A model generated the notes under the pieces. It saw only the letters and a program-made list of their open reading frames with translations, was not told where the DNA came from and ran no database searches. Shown here one piece after another: positions 1 through 6,481 of a stretch of DNA of 7,559 bases. Made by a program: the position numbers and the translations under genes. Origin of the DNA: an uncultured Ruminococcus sp. (GTDB lineage: Bacteria; Bacillota_A; Clostridia; Oscillospirales; Acutalibacteraceae); assembly GCA_902773395.1 (NCBI GenBank), contig CACYEJ010000014.1, positions 1 to 7,559 of the forward strand, in the 5' to 3' direction. How positions within the stretch are numbered: position 1 is the first letter of the stretch; each line of letters starts with the position of its first letter.

Positions 1-909
1 AACGATGTTGCACCTAAGGACAGAGATATTGCAATGGTATTCCAGAACTATGCGTTGTATCCTCATATGTCAGTATATGACAATATGGCGTTTGGTCTAA
101 AGCTAAGAAAAACTCCAAAGGAAGAAATCCGCAGAAGAGTTGAAGAGGCTGCAAGAATTCTTGACATTGATCATCTTCTTGACCGTAAGCCAAAGGCTCT
201 TTCCGGTGGTCAAAGACAGCGTGTTGCTCTGGGTAGAGCTATTGTCCGTGACCCTAAGGTGTTCTTGCTTGATGAGCCGCTGTCAAACCTTGACGCTAAG
301 CTGCGTGCACAGATGAGAACAGAAATTTCTAAGCTTCACCAGAGATTGGGTACAACATTTATTTATGTAACCCATGACCAAACAGAGGCTATGACAATGG
401 GTACAAGAATCGTTGTTATGAAGGACGGCTTTATTCAGCAGGTTGACACACCGCAGCACCTCTACGATCTCCCATGTAACGAATTCGTAGCAGGCTTTAT
501 CGGTTCACCACAAATGAACTTTGCTGACGGCAGAATCGTTCAGTACGGCGAGGACTACTATCTCCAGTTTGGTAACTATCAGCTCCGTTTGCCTGAGTCA
601 AAGAACCTTGACTATCAGCTTGAGGATTATGTTGACACAGACGTTACATTTGGTATTCGTCCTGAGCATATTTACGATGATCCTGATTACATTGCTATGC
701 ATCCGGAAGGAGTTCTCGAAGCAAGCGTAGAAGTAACAGAGCTTATGGGCGCTGAAATTTATCTCTATGTTTCCGTTGACGGTATTCCGTTTACAGCGAG
801 AGTTGCTCCGACATCAACAGCGCAGCCGGGCGATGTTGTTCAGATTGCTATTGACGTTGAGAAGATTCACCTCTTCGATAAGGAAACAGAGCAGACTATC
901 ACAAACTAA
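1..909 (+). CDS. ugpC: Carbohydrate ABC transporter ATP-binding protein, MsmX/UgpC/MalK type (5' partial)
   Basis: This is the cytoplasmic ATPase that would energise a sugar or sugar-phosphate importer. The frame is open from base 1, so the gene starts upstream; 302 residues are present and the Walker A region is missing. An ATG at 34 is internal, inside the Q-loop region (AMVFQNYALYPHM), and is not the start. Visible motifs in order are the Q-loop Gln (codon 15), the signature LSGGQRQR (from base 199), Walker B VFLLDEP with the LSNLDAKLR D-loop, and the H-loop YVTHDQTEA (His codon at 373-375). After about codon 150 comes a MalK-like regulatory/TOBE region with the usual FIGSPQMNF and FGIRPEHI motifs. 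Full-length relatives have about 370 residues, which fits the missing N-terminus. The substrate cannot be told: such ATPases often serve several importers, and no permease or binding-protein gene is in view. The symbol follows common family naming and is tentative. Confidence 0.95.
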   Translation, partial: NDVAPKDRDIAMVFQNYALYPHMSVYDNMAFGLKLRKTPKEEIRRRVEEAARILDIDHLLDRKPKALSGGQRQRVALGRAIVRDPKVFLLDEPLSNLDAKLRAQMRTEISKLHQRLGTTFIYVTHDQTEAMTMGTRIVVMKDGFIQQVDTPQHLYDLPCNEFVAGFIGSPQMNFADGRIVQYGEDYYLQFGNYQLRLPESKNLDYQLEDYVDTDVTFGIRPEHIYDDPDYIAMHPEGVLEASVEVTELMGAEIYLYVSVDGIPFTARVAPTSTAQPGDVVQIAIDVEKIHLFDKETEQTITN

Positions 910-928
910 TTTTTAAACATAACATTTT

Positions 929-974
929 CAGTCCGCCGAAAGTATATATTTTACTGCAACGGCGGACTGTTTTT
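929..974 (+). terminator. Intrinsic terminator after the ABC ATPase gene
   Basis: A perfect 10-bp stem (CAGTCCGCCG at 929-938 with CGGCGGACTG at 960-969) encloses a 21-nt AT-rich loop and is followed by five T at 970-974. It lies 20 nt after the ATPase stop. The loop is longer than usual for a terminator. It holds a TATATT (945-950) that resembles a -10 box but has no convincing -35 partner. Confidence 0.85.
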
Positions 975-994
975 ATAAAAAGGAGGGCAACTAT

Positions 995-1675
995 ATGCAA
1001 TACAACATTGTAGGCGACACCTTGCCTGCTGTAATCTGTAATCTTGGTCCGAAAGAGAGCTTAATTACAGAGAACGGAGCTATGTGCTGGATGTCATCAA
1101 ACATGAAAATGGAGACCACCACCAACGGCGGAATTGGAAAGGGAATCGGACGTATGTTCTCAGGAGAGAGAATGTTTCAGAACATCTACACCGCTGAGAA
1201 CGGACCGGGAATGATAGCCTTTGCATCGAGCCTGCCGGGCTGCATACGTGCGTTTACCATTTCTCCGGGACATGACATGATTGTGCAGAAGAGAGGTTTT
1301 CTTGCAAGCGAGATGTCAGTAAGCTTGTCTGTATTCTTCCAGAAGCGTTTTGGTGCAGGTTTGTTTGGCGGCGAGGGTTTTATTATGCAGCGTCTTTCGG
1401 GAACAGGCATTGCATTTGTAGAGTTTGACGGATACGTAGTAGAATACGATTTGCAGCCGGGACAGCAGATTATTGTTGACACAGGCTACATTGCCGCAAT
1501 GGACGCAACCTGTCAAATGACCATTCAGCAAGTACCGGGACTAAAGAACGTTTTGTTCGGCGGCGAGGGACTTTTCAACACGGTAGTAACGGGACCGGGA
1601 AAGGTATATTTACAGACAATGCCGCTTAATCATCTTGCAGCATCAATTCAGCCGTACATTGTCACAGGCTCATGA
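995..1675 (+). CDS. AIM24 family protein (formerly DUF124)
   Basis: The 226-residue product matches the bacterial AIM24 family, whose members are related to yeast mitochondrial Aim24 and have a beta-rich, TRAP-like fold. The biochemical role in bacteria is not established. Recognisable family features are the N-terminal segment with a SLITENGAMCWMS-type motif (22-34), FSGERMFQNIYTA (55-66), GPGMIAFASSLPG (70-82), and two copies of an FGGEG motif (124-128 and 188-192), the second followed by a GPGKVYLQTMP segment (200-210). There is no signal peptide or membrane segment. The ATG is preceded by AGGAGG at 981-986 with 8-nt spacing. The gene sits just after a terminator and has no clear promoter of its own. 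The stop is a TGA, after which the same frame stays open for 20 more codons with protein-like content, so the C-terminus may be shortened in this genome (see separate entry). Confidence 0.92.
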   Translation: MQYNIVGDTLPAVICNLGPKESLITENGAMCWMSSNMKMETTTNGGIGKGIGRMFSGERMFQNIYTAENGPGMIAFASSLPGCIRAFTISPGHDMIVQKRGFLASEMSVSLSVFFQKRFGAGLFGGEGFIMQRLSGTGIAFVEFDGYVVEYDLQPGQQIIVDTGYIAAMDATCQMTIQQVPGLKNVLFGGEGLFNTVVTGPGKVYLQTMPLNHLAASIQPYIVTGS

Positions 1676-1738
1676 AAGGGTAAGACCAGCAATGGTGTTG
1701 TTGACGGAATTATTGATATTATCGGAAATATGAATTAA
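1676..1738 (+). other. In-frame continuation of the AIM24 frame beyond its TGA stop
   Basis: After the TGA at 1673-1675 the same frame reads KGKTSNGVVDGIIDIIGNMN and ends at TAA (1736-1738). The polar, Gly/Ser/Asn-containing start followed by a small amphipathic hydrophobic stretch is the kind of tail many AIM24 proteins carry after the core. One substitution (TGA to GGA) would restore it. It may be a remnant of a longer gene, a readthrough extension, a base-call error, or chance. Confidence 0.4.
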
Positions 1739-1750
1739 TATCTAAATACG

Positions 1751-1787
1751 AATCACCTGTAGGGTTAATTGCTCTACAGGTGATTTT
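1751..1787 (+). terminator. Intrinsic terminator after the AIM24 gene
   Basis: A perfect 12-bp stem (AATCACCTGTAG at 1751-1762 with CTACAGGTGATT at 1774-1785) encloses an 11-nt loop. A G-T and a G-C pair could extend it inward. It ends in TTTT (1784-1787). It lies between two convergent genes and may also slow transcripts from tatD, although the minus-strand side has no good U-run. Confidence 0.75.
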
Positions 1788-1860
1788 GGCTGCTTATACT
1801 TATTGTTCTCAGTCCGGCAATATGCAGGCTCTTGCCTTTGAAAAAAGTTTTTGTGTTTAA

Positions 1861-2643
1861 TCACAAATCAATATCATAAAATCTACAAGCATTCTCCTTT
1901 GTATACTTCAACACATCATTTACCTCCATACCCCTAATCTCAGCAATTCTTTCCGCTGTATAAATAATAAGCGAACTATCACATCTCTTCCCCCTGAACG
2001 GCACTGGTGCAAGATACGGTGCGTCTGTTTCAAGCAGCAGCTTATCAATCGGCGCCTCTCTCGCCACCTCCACCGGTACTCTTGCGTTTTTAAAGGTAAC
2101 AGCACCCCCCAGAGATATTCTCATATCCCCCTGCCTCAAAACCTCTTTTAACATCTCTACAGAGCCGCTGTAGCAGTGCAAAAGTCCATAAGGTTGATAC
2201 TTCCTCAGGTACTCCATAACGTCACCATGAGCCTCTCTGTCGTGAATAACAATAGGTACGCCCGTTGCCTTTGACAGCTCCAGCTGCTTTTCAAAAACAA
2301 TGTGCTGCTCCGCCTTCGGAATATCCCAGTAATAGTCAATGCCTGTTTCCCCTATAGCCACAACCTTCTTGTGTGAAACCAGCTTTTCAATTTGCGAGAT
2401 ATATTCGTCAAGCTTAGACATGTCCATATCAGTCACACTCTCAGGGTGTATACCTACCGCCGCATAAAAATGTGGATACCTCTCCGCAAATTCAATCGCC
2501 TTTAATGAGGTTTCAATATCTACCCCGTTATTGACAACAGCCGCCACTCCCTTTTGCGTAAGTGCGGCAATTACCTCGTCACGGTCTGCATCGAATTTTT
2601 CATCGTCATAATGTGCGTGTGCGTCAAAAATTAAATTTTCCAT
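1861..2643 (-). CDS. tatD: TatD family metal-dependent hydrolase (DNase)
   Basis: The 260-residue product has the full length of a TatD-family protein, a TIM-barrel amidohydrolase-fold enzyme with 3'-5' exonuclease or DNase activity in studied members. All metal-site motifs are visible: HxH in DAHAHYD (His9, His11), Glu99 in IGETGIDYYWD, His134 in VIHDREA, His156 in LLHCYSG and Asp207 in LLLETDAPYLAP. The start is the ATG at 2643, because AGGAGA (2651-2656) stands 7 nt before it. A longer reading from 2682 would begin inside a terminator hairpin and adds 13 residues not found in the family. The RGKR motif is followed by CDSS where many relatives have NEPA, which I take as a lineage variant. 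The product is cytoplasmic, with no signal peptide. It is last in the minus-strand series, 71 nt after the S41 gene and across a terminator, so it is probably expressed weakly by readthrough or from an unrecognised promoter. Confidence 0.95.
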   Translation of the reverse strand: MENLIFDAHAHYDDEKFDADRDEVIAALTQKGVAAVVNNGVDIETSLKAIEFAERYPHFYAAVGIHPESVTDMDMSKLDEYISQIEKLVSHKKVVAIGETGIDYYWDIPKAEQHIVFEKQLELSKATGVPIVIHDREAHGDVMEYLRKYQPYGLLHCYSGSVEMLKEVLRQGDMRISLGGAVTFKNARVPVEVAREAPIDKLLLETDAPYLAPVPFRGKRCDSSLIIYTAERIAEIRGMEVNDVLKYTKENACRFYDIDL

Positions 2644-2650
2644 TATATAT

Positions 2651-2656
2651 TCTCCT
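2651..2656 (-). promoter_or_regulatory. Ribosome binding site that fixes the tatD start
   Basis: On the minus strand AGGAGA stands 7 nt upstream of the ATG at 2643. It lies directly after the U-run of the preceding terminator, so the 13-codon longer start is excluded. Confidence 0.85.
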
Positions 2657-2659
2657 AAC

Positions 2660-2690
2660 AAAAAACGGCAGCTTTTTATCACTGCCGTTT
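2660..2690 (-). terminator. Intrinsic terminator between the S41 gene and tatD
   Basis: Read on the minus strand, a 9-bp stem (AAACGGCAG at 2663-2671 pairs with CTGCCGTTT at 2682-2690) with a 10-nt loop is followed by a run of six T (2665-2660). It begins about 25 nt after the S41 stop and ends only a few bases before the tatD ribosome binding site. Confidence 0.85.
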
Positions 2691-2714
2691 AATATAATTA
2701 TCTTACTTTAAGGA

Positions 2715-3902
2715 TTATTCCCAGTCCTCATCATAGTCTTCGTCATAATAATCTTCGTCGTAGTCGTAGTCTTCGTTGTAATCAACAGACGTGCTGCTTG
2801 TCCAGTAATCTTCATCGTCCCAGTACGGATCAAGCTCTTCCTGTGAGCTGGTGTCTTTATCGCTGTCGGAAGAATCCTTATCAGAAGATTTATCCTTGTC
2901 GGTGTTGGTAGATGACTTCGAATCAGTATCAGTATCTGTATCAGAAGCACCAGGCAGTACAACATCATTCACGCCCAAAGCCTTTACGGCTGCCAAGAAC
3001 TGCTGATCTACTGAAATGTCAAGTGTAGAGGAGTCAAAAGCTTTCTGATCCGCAACGCTCAACTCTACAATATTTGTAGGAACAACGCCGGCATTTGAAT
3101 AAGTCTGCTGTCCCTTTGTAACATAGTAAAGATTAGGAATAAGAATATAGTCGCCGTTTTTCAGCGGAATTGCGTCTGTACGAACACAATCGCCCTTTGT
3201 CGGCGTACCTACGATAATAGCCTTGCCGTAAGCATTGAGAGTGGAAGCAAAAATCTCTGCCACACCCGATGTATTGCCGTTTACGAGAACAGCGATATCA
3301 TAGTCAATGGCACTCTGATCCGATGTGTAAAGAACTGTTCTGTTGCCAGCCTTGTCAACGCCGACAATAGTTTCGCCCTCAGGAAGAAGCATATCAAGAA
3401 GCTGAGCTGCAACCTCAATATCGCCCGTATCGCAGTTTCTAAGGTCAAACACAAGCATATTAACCTTGTTAATGCCGGAATTGCTAAAGTCGTTCAGGGC
3501 GTTTGAGAAAGATGTCTTAGTAGAATCTGTAAATCCCATAAACTGCATATAGCCAATACCCTTGCCAAAGTTTCTGTAAATAATCGTTTCGCCTGACGTA
3601 CTCTTGTTCATATTAGCGTATTCATCAGCTGTAACATATTTAACGGAGCTGTCACCCAAGCCGTCTACATAGCCCTTGCACATACCCTTGAGCAGCTCGT
3701 CCTCATTGATTGTGCCGAGATAATTCTCCTTAATCACCTTTTCAACCTCTTCAAGCTGAGGGTTGTTTATGCCTGTGGCGGCAGTATCTGTAATTTTTTT
3801 AACTTTATTTCCCGCAACCAAATAACCTACTGTGAACGCAATGGCAGCCGCAACGAGAACACACGTCAAGGCGAAGCCAAACGTTGTCTTTTTTTTCATC
3901 AT
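2715..3902 (-). CDS. S41 (CtpA/CtpB-like) pseudoprotease, PDZ-less, with acidic tail
   Basis: The 395-residue product has a Lys-rich start and a hydrophobic segment (about 8-30), a signal anchor or signal peptide, so the rest should be outside the membrane. The N-terminal S41 helical part (48-95) includes GLGDSSVKYVTADEY, matching the family's GLGDPYS..Y.TPEEY. It passes almost directly into GKGIGYMQF (113-121), where active relatives carry a PDZ domain of about 90 residues. The core follows: LVFDLRNC (150-157), IAVLVNGNTSGVAEIFA (203-219), AYGKAIIVGTPTKGD (224-238), IPLKNG (245-250). Ungapped alignment by eye to the CtpB-type Ser-Lys-Gln triad puts Gly213, Asp238 and Thr242 at the three catalytic positions, so proteolysis by the normal mechanism is not expected. 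Residues 320-356 are Asp/Ser/Thr/Lys-rich and 357-395 are dominated by Asp, Glu and Tyr. GAGGAG (3915-3920) lies 12 nt before the ATG. It neighbours ftsEX, as ctpB does in Bacillus. The family call is strong; loss of activity is inferred. Confidence 0.9.
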   Translation of the reverse strand: MMKKKTTFGFALTCVLVAAAIAFTVGYLVAGNKVKKITDTAATGINNPQLEEVEKVIKENYLGTINEDELLKGMCKGYVDGLGDSSVKYVTADEYANMNKSTSGETIIYRNFGKGIGYMQFMGFTDSTKTSFSNALNDFSNSGINKVNMLVFDLRNCDTGDIEVAAQLLDMLLPEGETIVGVDKAGNRTVLYTSDQSAIDYDIAVLVNGNTSGVAEIFASTLNAYGKAIIVGTPTKGDCVRTDAIPLKNGDYILIPNLYYVTKGQQTYSNAGVVPTNIVELSVADQKAFDSSTLDISVDQQFLAAVKALGVNDVVLPGASDTDTDTDSKSSTNTDKDKSSDKDSSDSDKDTSSQEELDPYWDDEDYWTSSTSVDYNEDYDYDEDYYDEDYDEDWE

Positions 3903-4015
3903 TCGGAAAAATCACTCCTCATAAAAACCATTCTCTTTTTAGTATAATGTACTGATCATCGAAATTTATTCAATTAAATCCCCCGCAAAAATCGACAGGA
4001 TTTACACACATAATT

Positions 4016-4044
4016 ATTTTATAACACTAACGCACGGTTGTCAA
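4016..4044 (-). promoter_or_regulatory. Probable sigma-A promoter of the S41 gene
   Basis: On the minus strand TTGACA (4044-4039) and TAAAAT (4021-4016) are separated by 17 bp, a near-consensus vegetative promoter. It lies in the gap between the hydrolase and S41 genes and predicts a start near 4009 and an untranslated leader of about 105 nt. I saw no terminator after the hydrolase stop, so the S41 gene could be read from here and from the ftsE operon. Confidence 0.75.
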
Positions 4045-4080
4045 GCCTTTTTTCTCATACGGGCATATTTTTTGCATATC

Positions 4081-5592
4081 CTACATATTCGGGTATTCGG
4101 TCATAGGGTTATATTTCTCGCCGTTAAGTCTTGTTTCAAAATGAAGATGCGGTCCGGTTGACCAGCCTGTTGTTCCAACGTAGCCGACTAACTGCCCCTT
4201 TTGCACGTAGTCACCGGAAGTCACGGCGAGCGATGTCATGTGTGCGTACAGCGTAGCCTTGCCGTTGCCGTGGTCAATCATGATGTAGTTGCCGTAACCG
4301 CCGCCGCAGCCGCAGCTTCCGTCTTTGCCGTAGTTATGCGGACAATCAGAATACGAGAGAACTACCGTACCCGATTCGGCAGCCACAACCTCGGCATTCA
4401 TAATTGAGCCGTCCGAAATATCAATAGCGCCGTGATTATACGTTGTTCTGTCCTCGTTCCATACGGACGATAAAGTATAATGCCCCGGTACAGGCCACAC
4501 GTAGCCCGATGATACAGGCGGAGTATAAATCGGTTCCGGCTCGGAAGAGGACGGCTCTGGCTCAGGCTCAGGCTCTTCTGATGACGGTTCGGGAATATAG
4601 CTGCTGTACTCATCTTCAGACGACTCGTATTCGGAGTACACATATCTCGATGAAACGTGATAACGAGATGTAGTTGTACTTGAAGTTGTCCTCTCTGACG
4701 AGTAGCGTGACGTCACCTGAGATGTTGTTGTATTTGAAGAGGAATTGCGTGATGAAGTCTGACTGCTGGTATTTTTCTGCTCCAGCTCCGCGCGGCTTGC
4801 AGCAAGCTTTGCCTGAGCTTCGCTTGCAAGCTTAGCGTTTCGCTCCTGTGCAGCCTTATCGGCATAGTACGCCTTGATTTGATCCTCAATCTGCTGTCTT
4901 TCAGCATTTGTTTCGTCAAGGTGGTCCTGTGCTCCGGCATTGCTTTTGTAGAGATTTTCAAGAAGCTTCTCATTCTCGTCAATGAGCTTCTGCATCTCTG
5001 TCTGACGCTTGCTGAGCTTTTCGGATTCCTGTGAAAGAGAATCCTTTTTTTCGGCAAGGCTTTCACGCTTTTTATTGATAAAGTCAATATCGTTTTGAAG
5101 CTGTTCAATCATTTTCTTGTCGGAGTTTGACATATAAGAAACCAGCTCAATCTTATCGAGAAAATCCTCAAACGTCTTTGCTCCAAGAATAATTTCAAGC
5201 GATGTTGTTTCGCCGGAAAGATATATCGCCTTTAACCGCTGCTTTAGCATATCAATCTTTCCGGAAATCTGCTCACGGGAAGAATCAATCTCAGCCTGCA
5301 AATCACCTATCTCAGCGTCAAGCTCGGCAATCTGTTCTCTGCCGGAAATAATCTGCTCGTTGAGCACAGTTATTTTGCTTAATAGAGCCTGTTTGTACTC
5401 TTCCTTTTGGGCAATATCGCTTGCGGTGCTGTTAATTATATCCTGATATTCCTGAGCCTTTTTGTCAAGGTCTTTCTGCTTCTGCTCGTAATCGCTGAGA
5501 GAATCGGCTCTGCCAATCACGGAACTCACCAAGCCAATCATTGTAAGAGTAAGACAGCCTGCAATAATTTTCAAGAATAATTTACCAGCCAA
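4081..5592 (-). CDS. PcsB/EnvC-like coiled-coil LytM (M23) murein hydrolase
   Basis: The 503-residue exported protein is the likely FtsEX-controlled peptidoglycan hydrolase. Residues 1-29 form a signal peptide (LFLKII..CLTLTMIGLVSSVIGRA) with probable cleavage after Ala29. Residues 31 to about 272 are a long coiled coil, with the PcsB/EnvC-type break around YLSGETTSLEIILGAKTFEDF (124-144). A low-complexity linker (273-362) is first Ser/Thr/Arg/Tyr-rich, then Pro-Glu repeats. The M23 domain (about 363-500) keeps all expected zinc and catalytic residues: His387 and Asp391 (HGAID), His451 (LYAHM), His482 and His484 (GPHLHFE). It should therefore be an active endopeptidase, unlike E. coli EnvC, which is a degenerate activator. 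An insert with Cys417, Cys427 and Cys429 (CPHNYGKDGSCGCGGG) precedes the central strand and might bind metal or form a disulfide. Translation starts at TTG, 11 nt inside the end of ftsX. The substrate bond is not deducible. Confidence 0.93.
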   Translation of the reverse strand: MAGKLFLKIIAGCLTLTMIGLVSSVIGRADSLSDYEQKQKDLDKKAQEYQDIINSTASDIAQKEEYKQALLSKITVLNEQIISGREQIAELDAEIGDLQAEIDSSREQISGKIDMLKQRLKAIYLSGETTSLEIILGAKTFEDFLDKIELVSYMSNSDKKMIEQLQNDIDFINKKRESLAEKKDSLSQESEKLSKRQTEMQKLIDENEKLLENLYKSNAGAQDHLDETNAERQQIEDQIKAYYADKAAQERNAKLASEAQAKLAASRAELEQKNTSSQTSSRNSSSNTTTSQVTSRYSSERTTSSTTTSRYHVSSRYVYSEYESSEDEYSSYIPEPSSEEPEPEPEPSSSEPEPIYTPPVSSGYVWPVPGHYTLSSVWNEDRTTYNHGAIDISDGSIMNAEVVAAESGTVVLSYSDCPHNYGKDGSCGCGGGYGNYIMIDHGNGKATLYAHMTSLAVTSGDYVQKGQLVGYVGTTGWSTGPHLHFETRLNGEKYNPMTEYPNM

Positions 5593-6481
5593 GTATTTCT
5601 CCTCCCTCCATTTTCAGATATCTTGTAATAGAAATTGCCGCACCCAACGCGCCTACGAACATTCCCATAAAAATGAACGAAAGCGACATCTTCACCGCAA
5701 CCTCGGAGTATGGTATTTCTGAGAACGGTATGATATACTGAACTGCAACTATCATTCCCTCATAGAAAAATGCGATAATAGCAGAAGAGATACTTCCCGA
5801 AATAAGACCAAGCACAACGCCCTCAATTACAAACGGAATTCTTACAAACCAGTCGGTAGCGCCTACAGATTTCATAATACTAATTTCAAATCGTCTTGAA
5901 TACATTGTCATTCTAATGGAGTTACTAATGATAAACAGAGATATCAAGCCCAAAACAATAACAATCCACAAGCCTATTTGAGTTACGAGGTCATTCAAAC
6001 TTGTAAGCTTACTAGCAACATCGCTTCTATCGCTCACCTTATACACGCCGTTGACGCCCGTAATATTTTCGACAGTATCGTCATATTGTGACAAATCAAC
6101 CATAGTCACATGGAAAGCGTGCGGCAAGGGGTTATCCTCGCCCTGCAATTCTGTAAAAAGCGTACCCAGCTCTTCTCTGAGCTGTTCCATTGCCTCATCT
6201 TTGGAGTAAAAAGTACAATCTGATATATTATCAAGCTTGCGAATCTCCGGACCAATTTCCATAACAGCCTCAAGCTCCTGAACATCGTCATTCAGAAAGA
6301 CAGTTACCTGATTATCCTTGCCCACTGATTCCACAACGCTCGTTACATTCATCGAAAGCAGCACGGCAGCACCAGTAATAATTAAACACGACACAAGCAC
6401 ACCGATTGACGCAAGCGACATCATACGGTTAGACCAAACGTTTCTAACGCCCTCTTTTAACAAATAACCTAAGCCTTTCAT
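5582..6481 (-). CDS. ftsX: Cell division protein FtsX (FtsEX membrane subunit)
   Basis: The 299-residue product is a full-length FtsX, the membrane partner of FtsE that passes ATP-driven conformational changes to a peptidoglycan hydrolase outside the cell. An N-terminal amphipathic region (1-20) precedes TM1 (about 22-45). A large extracellular loop (46-165) carries QVTVFLNDD and the NPLPHAFHV motif typical of the family (117-125). TM2 (about 170-188), TM3 (about 215-240) and TM4 (about 264-287) follow, with the conserved cytoplasmic segment RRFEISIMKSVGATDWFVRIP (196-216) before TM3. The ATG overlaps the ftsE stop in an ATGA (6481-6478) and is preceded by GGAGG 10 nt upstream. The 3' end overlaps the start of the downstream hydrolase gene by 11 nt. 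These couplings suggest that the three proteins are made together, with the extracellular loop likely binding the hydrolase's coiled coil (inference from FtsEX-PcsB and FtsEX-EnvC). Confidence 0.97.
   Translation of the reverse strand: MKGLGYLLKEGVRNVWSNRMMSLASIGVLVSCLIITGAAVLLSMNVTSVVESVGKDNQVTVFLNDDVQELEAVMEIGPEIRKLDNISDCTFYSKDEAMEQLREELGTLFTELQGEDNPLPHAFHVTMVDLSQYDDTVENITGVNGVYKVSDRSDVASKLTSLNDLVTQIGLWIVIVLGLISLFIISNSIRMTMYSRRFEISIMKSVGATDWFVRIPFVIEGVVLGLISGSISSAIIAFFYEGMIVAVQYIIPFSEIPYSEVAVKMSLSFIFMGMFVGALGAAISITRYLKMEGGEILGW
5599..5609 (-). promoter_or_regulatory. Ribosome binding site supporting the TTG start of the hydrolase
   Basis: The minus strand reads GGAGGGAGGAG within the last codons of ftsX, 6 nt before the TTG at 5592. 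The first in-frame ATG (codon 18) would destroy the signal peptide, so TTG is the start. The position inside ftsX implies translational coupling. Confidence 0.85.

Noticed and set aside
1186..1531. Antisense reading frames within the AIM24 gene
   Set aside because: They have no ribosome binding site or recognisable domains and mirror the codon pattern of a clearly coding frame.
1673..1675. Selenocysteine or recoded TGA in the AIM24 gene
   Set aside because: No SECIS-like hairpin is evident just after the TGA, the family has no Cys at this place, and TGA is used as a stop for tatD and ftsE.
1816..1867. Weak inverted repeats after tatD (GGCAA/TTGCC at 1816-1836 and TTTGTG/CACAAA at 1850-1867)
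   Set aside because: The stems are only 5-6 bp and not followed by a proper U-run on the minus strand, so I do not call a tatD terminator.
2644..2682. Longer tatD start giving 13 extra residues
   Set aside because: The extra codons lie in the preceding terminator and in the ribosome binding site of the ATG at 2643, and TatD proteins begin with the DAHAH region near residue 7.
2820..2945. Dockerin or calcium-binding repeats in the Asp-rich S41 tail
   Set aside because: The Asp-Thr/Asp-Ser repeats lack the DxNxDGxxN loop and following helix of dockerins; this is low-complexity sequence.
4201..4673. Plus-strand reading frames opposite the hydrolase gene
   Set aside because: They are low-complexity reverse images of the Gly/Cys insert and the Ser/Pro/Glu linker, with no family resemblance.
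5551..5592. Lipoprotein signal in the hydrolase (IAGC ending at Cys13)
   Set aside because: The hydrophobic stretch before Cys13 is too short and is broken by Lys8; most of the hydrophobic core lies after it and a type I site after Ala29 fits better.
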